Source: Schistosoma haematobium
Lineage: Eukaryota > Platyhelminthes > Trematoda > Strigeidida > Schistosomatidae
Assembly: GCF_000699445.3 (NCBI RefSeq)
Contig: NC_067200.1
Location: forward strand, 17,738,510 to 17,802,509
Reading direction: 5' to 3'
Length of the DNA: 64,000 nucleotides
Under the pieces are notes generated by a model. The model worked only from the letters and a program-made list of their open reading frames with translations, had not been told where the DNA came from and searched no databases. Positions 58,381-64,000 of the stretch are shown here, piece after piece. Position 1 is the stretch's first letter. Every line of letters begins with the position of its first letter. Position numbers and translations under genes: made by a program.

Positions 58381-58574
58381 TTTATTAAAGTGTCAAATAA
58401 GATTTTCCAATGTGTTACATGAGTTATTAAGTTGAAATTTATAGGTGAATAAATGAAATATGAAATTCATAAAAAATACCAAGTTAATTTAGAATTTAGT
58501 TGACTAAATTGAAATTGTGTTCAGAGTTTATTTTATGAAGTTTCAAAACAGACTAAGTAGTTTGTTATACTACC

Positions 58575-58775
58575 TAGAGTGACTTACTTACTTAATTATG
58601 CATGTTACCGTTCGTGGAGGAGCATAGACTGCCCATTAGCCCTCTTCACTGAACTCTATAGCTCTTCTAAGATTATTGCCGGTCCACGGTCCGGGTAAAG
58701 GATGAAGATTGGGAACAGGGTCAGCAACCCCATCCCGTGGATAATAAACTTGCTAAAAATACACTAAGGTGACTT
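58575..58775 (-). mobile_element. RTE/SR2-type 3' terminus joined to 5'UTR sequence
   Basis: Minus 3' end (GACTTACTTACTTAATTATG on +) to about 58660, then + oriented 5'UTR-like sequence (ATTGCCGGTCCACGGTCCGG, CAGCAACCCCATCCCGTGG). The same kind of junction occurs at 41128. Confidence 0.6.
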
Positions 58776-58859
58776 TCTAGATTAAAATGTTAATTTTAAA
58801 TGATATTTTTTTATTCTGATTTGTTTCCCTTGTACTATTCAAGCTTGTGTTAATTTTAA

Positions 58860-59060
58860 ACAGAGACAATGGTGGTTAGCAGTGGAATTCAGGATGCACG
58901 TTTTATCCTATTTTGAACTCGCCCACTGGACGTACCTCCTTATAATGCCTGTGACTAAAGACAGTATCGACGCAATCCGTACAGGATCAACATATGCCTA
59001 TAAGAAACTGATCAATTGCAGTTCTAAACATCAATGGGAAGATTCAAACAACCAATAAAA
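58860..59060 (-). repeat. family-A SINE fragment
   Basis: ATGGTGGTTAGCAGTGGAAT and CTAAACATCAATGGGAAGAT; ribozyme decayed. Confidence 0.6.
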
Positions 59061-59154
59061 AAAAAGGAATTGTGTTAATTTTGTTTCGGTTATTGATTTA
59101 CTCTAAAGAAATAACTAACATTTAGTCACAAAATATCAGATATCCAGATCATGA

Positions 59155-59270
59155 ACCGATCGATGTTAGGCTATCATTGAAAACCTAGAAGCACTGAACA
59201 ACCGTGGTCAGTGGTTTAACATCGATCGGTTCATGATCACAATTAAAAACTCAACAATCACCACAACCCT
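59155..59270. repeat. small foldback of family-B tails
   Basis: GATCGATGTTAGGCTATCAT and its near reverse complement TTTAACATCGATCGGTTCAT about 60 bp apart. Confidence 0.5.
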
Positions 59271-59629
59271 ATGCGGTTAGTATTGATTATTCTAGGAATA
59301 CTTTAAGATAGTGAAATACTTCAACTAACCAATAAACACTAATTAAAGTTTAACTTAAAGACTAATTACTTTGATTAACAATTAAGTTAACTATTTATCA
59401 ATAAGCATTAGACTACCACTATAATGTAAGGCAATCGATAATGTTGATCATCATCCAATGTACATCCATTACATTGAAGTTTTTCAATAGTTCACATTGA
59501 ATATCCATCTTCATCTATCATGTTTATGTATCATGTACGGTATGAATAATTAATAACGGTTTAAGAAGGATTTGAATTTTATGATTTCTTTGGATATTTT
59601 AATTAATATTTGTTTAACAGAATAGGGAT

Positions 59630-60120
59630 TTGTGGAGATTGAAGTATTCCCAAAGTTTATTTCATGAGCCTATCTAAGCTAAACCATCATGGGAAATCTG
59701 GAAGCATTGGACAGCAGTTTCGTCATAGTATAACACACCTCAATAGTGCACATTCACAATACCACACATCGGACTAGAATTCAGGATCTTCAACCTTATC
59801 AGTGAACACTTTACCAGTGAACACTTTACACTGAGCCGTCATTCAACAGTGTTCATGTATAACTTCAATCGATCCATGATCCTGTTCAACATTTCATCCA
59901 TTGAGTGAGGTGGATAACTGACTCCTACTCGACACGGACTGGACTCCATTGGTTACACCTTCTCACTAGAACTGTAGGAAATCCATCTCGAAGCTAATCA
60001 CTAGTGAGTACATGATGATTATCATCAGAATGTGGATTTATGGAGATTGTAGCAATTTCAAGGTCCAATTCACTAGTCAAATTTTCAATATTGGCCTAGC
60101 TCAGATTAACTCGTGAATCG
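59630..60120 (-). repeat. family-B SINE, decayed full unit
   Basis: Minus unit with tail, ribozyme remnant (CACACCTCAATAGTGCAC), internal 18-bp duplication in the head (CAGTGAACACTTTAC twice) and the leader. Confidence 0.6.
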
Positions 60121-60904
60121 AACTGAAGTTTATTTCATTTCCATCATTTGGTAATGTTACCTTATATTAGAATAAAGCAAACAGAATTTCAGTTAAACTA
60201 TCCCAATCATAGAAATTCAAAAGAAAAAGAACAACATGTCAACCATATTACACACCATAAGTGTCCATTTATTACCTGATAGATTAAGAATAACGTTAAA
60301 ATTAATCTCTTCAATTAACAGATAATTCCCATTTAAACATTAATAACACGAAGTTCAACGAAGGGATCTTTTTTCAACCAATTTATTATCAAGCTGTACA
60401 ATCGTATGTATATGAAAATGTTGATCCAGACCGCTTCATAGATAAGAATATGACAAGGAGTAGTTGTAACAAGGAATCTAGTTGTTCCGTTCCAAAGAAA
60501 AACCTTTATATAAGTTTATAATTTAAAGGTGACGGAACATCTGATGTAATCAAAAATTCGTTTAACGATAGGGAATAATAGAACATTTATTGCAGCGAAA
60601 CTGCGAAAAACGTTCAGCAGTAGGAAATTGTTTTCTGTATCTATAACAGATTAGCTTCCCCATTTGAACGTCTAGCAGTTCACCTGCTCTTGTGGAGCAA
60701 GATACATTGGCCGTAGCCAGCGCTCACTTTCAACTCAAATACGGCAACATATCCCAGTGTGGTTCTACAAGGGTAAGAGGAAAGCAGTTAGGTATTCCAT
60801 ACTTGAATATCGTATTACTTAATCTAGTATTATAATCTTTCTATTACATCATCTTGGTTATTTCTTGTTCACATTTCCTCACGGAACTAGTACTTTAACA
60901 GTTG
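60121..60904. other. upstream of the BarH-like exons, unassigned
   Basis: Searched on the minus strand for an N-terminal BarH exon; none with a start codon and donor could be supported. Confidence 0.4.
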
Positions 60905-61075
60905 ATTAAGAGCTTGGCGCGAGACTGGTAGGTCCAGGGTTCGAATCTCGCGGGGTGTGAGATCGTGGATGCGCACTGCTGAGGAGTCCCATTCTACGAC
61001 GAAATGGCCGTCTAGTGCTTCCAGGTTTTCCATGGTGGTCTAGCTTCAAATTCGTTGAAAAAGAGATCCCTTGGC
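60905..61075 (+). repeat. family-B hammerhead SINE, 5'-truncated
   Basis: GAGACTGGTAGGTCCAGGG, B box GGTTCGAATCTC, intact ribozyme, tail cut at 61050. Confidence 0.75.
60971..61020 (+). ncRNA. hammerhead ribozyme, family B, intact core
   Basis: CTGAGGA at 60979, GTC...GAC stem II, GAAA at 61001, GGCC helix III, GTC ending 61012, helix I GCACT/AGTGC. The first helix I pair is G-U because the site is followed by TAGTGC. Confidence 0.65.
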
Positions 61076-61849
61076 TGAACTTCGTGTTTTTCAATGTTTC
61101 AATTCAATTTCATTGAACAAACTGTTGTATGGTTAAATCAAATCAAATTCCCTATAAGTTATAGAGTATTTCAAATGTGAATAGTTCCATTGCTATGATC
61201 AAATCATCAGTTGTTGTTTTTTTTCTTTCACTTTCATTTTAAAACAGCTTGTTAAATTTTAATACATTATCATTATGTATATTAAATTAAGTCACTATTC
61301 AATAATTCACACTAGATTATTCTGGCTTCCTCACTGTACTGTACACACACACATACACATAAGCTGGAATACAATGACAACGACAACAACAACAACAATC
61401 ATAAAGTATACAAATACTACCTACATGGAGAGTCATCATCAATTCATGAATAATTAAAGTAACACAGAGTCAACAAAACACTAACAATCGACATTCTAAC
61501 AACAACGACAACAAGAGAAGAAAAAAACAACAACACAGAGACAATGAAATGGTTTGACATGTGAGATGGGATGGGAAAATCTACAGCATTCTACCTACCA
61601 ATTGTAATGGAATGTTCTTTTATTTAATACAAACAAACAATGATAAGTAAGATTTATCTATTTTGTTATTCATCAGTAGTATAAATGAAAGTATTGAGAA
61701 AACATTAATTATTGAATTGATTGAAAAGCCAATTTTAAAGAATCTATCACATGTTATGAATATTTATCTAAGTGATTAAATTCTAAAATGGTTTATGCAT
61801 TATTTCATTAGGGCTTAACCTATCCTTCTTAGAATGTGTCGTAACAAGG
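61076..61849. other. low-complexity intergenic or intronic DNA
   Basis: ACA/CAACAA-rich stretch at 61375-61560; no exon supported. Confidence 0.4.
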
Positions 61850-62022
61850 TCCTGGGTTCGAATCCCCTGTGTGAGATCGTGAGTGCGTACTACTGAAGAG
61901 TCCCATACTAGGACGTAACGTCTGTTCAATGCTTCTAAGTTTTCACTGGTGATCCCAGATTAATCGATTCATGATCTTAATCAAAAGCTTAACGATCTTT
62001 ACAACCCCATACTGATAAAATA
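61850..62022 (+). repeat. family-B SINE, 3' part
   Basis: GGTCCTGGGTTCGAATCCCC then CTGAAGAGTCCCATACTAGG, but GTAAC replaces GAAAC, so the ribozyme is dead. Confidence 0.65.
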
Positions 62023-62321
62023 TAGATTCATGTCATTGAATGGAGAAATGATCAGCTCTGACACATATGACACTTCAGATATTAACATTGTTATCATGAC
62101 CTAATATTTCAAACTCTTCGTTAATTGAATTCCGTTGAAAACAGATGAACTATGGAAGAAACTCTTTTTTGAAAGTTAGTTATTGTAAACAGTAAACAAA
62201 GGGTATGTAGACGTTTACAAGTGAAATTAATTTTCTAAATACCTCAAGAAAATTTGACATTTTCTATATTGTATTTCTCTAGCTGTTATCAACAGTTCAA
62301 GAATGGACTGGATAAGTTTAC

Positions 62322-62745
62322 TAGTTGAAATCATGAGTCATTTGAAGCTAGACCACCATGGAAAACCTGTGAGCACTGGACGGCCGTTTCGTCCTAGTAT
62401 GGGACTCCTCAGCAGTGCGCATCCATGATCCCGCACCCCCCGAGATTCGAACCCAGGACCTATCAGTCTCGCGTCAGGCGCTTAACCAACAAAGACCACT
62501 GAGCCGGCATCCAACACTGTTAATGTATAACTTCAACCAATCCATGAAGGTGCGCCACCGTACACCATTGTCTTCAGTCAGTTGATATGTCAACAGACCT
62601 GGTTGAACTCCACTGGTAACAACTCACTAGAACTCCAGGAGTGTCTTCTGAAGTCAGTCACTAGTGAGCAGGTGATTATTATTTTCAAAATGGTTTTTGT
62701 GGAGATTTTTAGAAATTTCACTGGTTAGACATGAAAATGATTTAC
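62322..62745 (-). repeat. family-B hammerhead SINE, full length, best preserved
   Basis: Tail, intact ribozyme, B box GAGATTCGAACCC on +, tRNA-like head, GTGGACGGTGG-type leader and CACTAGTGAG end. Same strand as the BarH-like gene. Confidence 0.8.
62371..62419 (-). ncRNA. hammerhead ribozyme, family B, consensus sequence
   Basis: Minus strand: GCACTG/CAGTGC helix I, CTGAGGA, GTCCC ATACTA GGAC, GAAA, CGGCCG, GTC. No deviation from the family consensus. Confidence 0.72.
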
Positions 62746-62824
62746 TGACCATTTATTACAAAGAATATACAGTTGGTTTTTTAATAAGTGAGCGTACTCT
62801 AAATATCGATTGATAATAGTTCAT

Positions 62825-62930
62825 GTTGATGTACACTTCTGAGGAATCCCATACTAGGATGAAATGGCCGTCCAGTGCTTCCAAGTTTTCAATGGTGATC
62901 TAACTCATGAATTCAACTATTAAATAGTTT
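62825..62930 (+). repeat. family-B SINE 3' end
   Basis: Starts inside the ribozyme leader (GATGTACACTTC) and ends in the tail. Confidence 0.65.
62832..62880 (+). ncRNA. hammerhead ribozyme, family B, compensated stem II
   Basis: CTGAGGA at 62839, then ATCCC...GGAT instead of GTCCC...GGAC: the base pair next to the core changed from G-C to A-U on both sides. GAAA, GGCC and GTC kept; one helix I mismatch. Confidence 0.5.
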
Positions 62931-63227
62931 ATTTGTATAATAATGTTACGCTTATTTAAAAGTCAAATGTGATATTTTAATTAGACTAATATGCTCTTAT
63001 GACGTGTGGATAATTTAGGCTTATCTCTCTAATCACCATGATAACAAATGAAAATAGGTATAACCCATTATTCCATTGTCCTATACACACACTGTTCGGT
63101 GACTAATTGCTGAGAAGTTGGTTGGAAATTAAGTGACAACTGATATTAGTATGTGGTGCAATAACCATACTATATTACAAGAAAATAGAAGCCACTAGAC
63201 TTTCTTCATGTAAATCAGCAAATATCA

Positions 63228-63615
63228 GATTTCAATAGTTGGGATCATGAATCAATTGAAGCTAGACCACGATGGAAAACTTGGAAGCATTGGACGGTCG
63301 TTTCTTTCAATTGTGGGACTCCTCGGCAGTGCGTATCCACCATCACGCCTCGCGAGATCCCAACCCGGGACCTATCAGTCTCGTGAGCGAGCGCCAAACT
63401 TCTAGACCACCGAGACAGTATATAACGATGTTAATGTTTAACTCCAACCAATCTACGAGACTGCACCACCGTCCACCATTGCCTTCAATGAGTTATTATC
63501 TCACAACAGACCAGGTTGAACTCCACTAGGCACAGTTTCTCCCTAGAACTCCAGGAAATACCTCTTGAAGCCTGTCACTAGTGAGCATATGTTGATTAGT
63601 ACCAAAAGGGGCTAA
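63228..63615 (-). repeat. family-B SINE, full length, dead ribozyme
   Basis: Core CCGAGGA and GAAAG; otherwise same order as 62322-62745. Confidence 0.65.
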
Positions 63616-64000
63616 TCATAAAATTTATGAAGATCAATCCAGCTTCAGTATCTCATCAAAATAAAATGATTCTGAAATGATCAACAAGATCTAATATTCT
63701 ATATGTATATCCTTTTGTAATCCCTATTATGTATAACTGCCTGACAATTTGTTTTCAGTGGATGGTATACAACTGAAGTCCCCTTTATCTCTTAACAACT
63801 GTTGAAAATATCTGTTATGACATAACAGATATTGATGTTTTACCTGACATCTAATAAAGTGTCATTTTTGGGTATGTTCAGAAGATAATAATGGATCACC
63901 TAATGGAAATATTCTCGAAAACAAAACCAACCATCAAAAACTTGGATAATATGGATTGTTAATTAACTTTTGTCTTAAGAAAGAATCTCCTTTCATTAAA

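Overview
The window looks like the nuclear genome of a parasitic flatworm, most likely a schistosome (blood fluke). It is AT-rich. Its coding exons are short and separated by introns of 1-6 kb. Much of the non-coding DNA is made of repeats typical of Schistosoma: tRNA-derived SINE-like units that end in a hammerhead ribozyme, 5'-truncated RTE/SR2-type non-LTR retrotransposons with TAAG-type 3' tails, Merlin DNA transposon remnants, and solo LTR-like pieces. No bacterial operons, rRNA genes or CRISPR arrays were seen.

Two protein genes can be reconstructed with confidence, and they converge. (1) On the + strand, nine coding exons between 12976 and 36492 join in phase into a 786-residue protein of the SASH1/SASH3 (SLY) adaptor family. 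It has a first SAM domain, the conserved SASH block (KLNAEHIDLTQPPYSDE and the segment after it), and a divergent second SAM domain with a poly-Asn insertion. The SH3 and SLY regions expected upstream of SAM1 are not present in this transcript model. (2) On the - strand, two exons (57802-57469 and 53825-53060) encode most of a BarH/BARHL-class homeodomain and a 254-codon C-terminal part. The intron falls inside the homeobox at the Arg53 codon. The N-terminal exon(s) were not found and probably lie upstream, beyond the window or unrecognised. One further exon-like segment (47057-47236, +) has good splice sites and belongs to a gene I cannot identify.

Layout: 1-12.9 kb is intergenic or 5'-flanking DNA. 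It holds an LTR-like inverted pair, a 206-bp perfect inverted repeat, family-C repeats, an RTE fragment and a solo LTR with a clear 5-bp target duplication. 12.9-36.7 kb is the SASH-like gene, whose introns carry hammerhead SINEs (several as head-to-head foldbacks), Merlin-type MITEs, a 97-98% identical inverted repeat pair flanking exons 6-7, and an unexplained 96-codon open frame. 36.7-53 kb is intergenic: RTE pieces, SINEs, a (GTGA)n array and the orphan exon. 53.06-57.80 kb is the BarH-like gene; its 3.6-kb intron contains a Merlin transposon remnant with an 8-bp target duplication, two RTE fragments and a degenerate trinucleotide array that runs up to the splice donor. 57.8-64 kb is mostly SINE copies, two of them with intact hammerhead cores.

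The strongest unusual theme is the density and arrangement of hammerhead-bearing SINE units. Three sequence families (A, B and F here) share one design: a tRNA-like head with A and B boxes followed by a minimal hammerhead. They repeatedly occur as inverted dimers, and several retain complete catalytic cores in sense orientation inside introns of the SASH-like gene. Hammerheads in schistosome SINE-like satellite repeats are known. The foldback organisation, the third family and the intronic sense placement are what merit checking.
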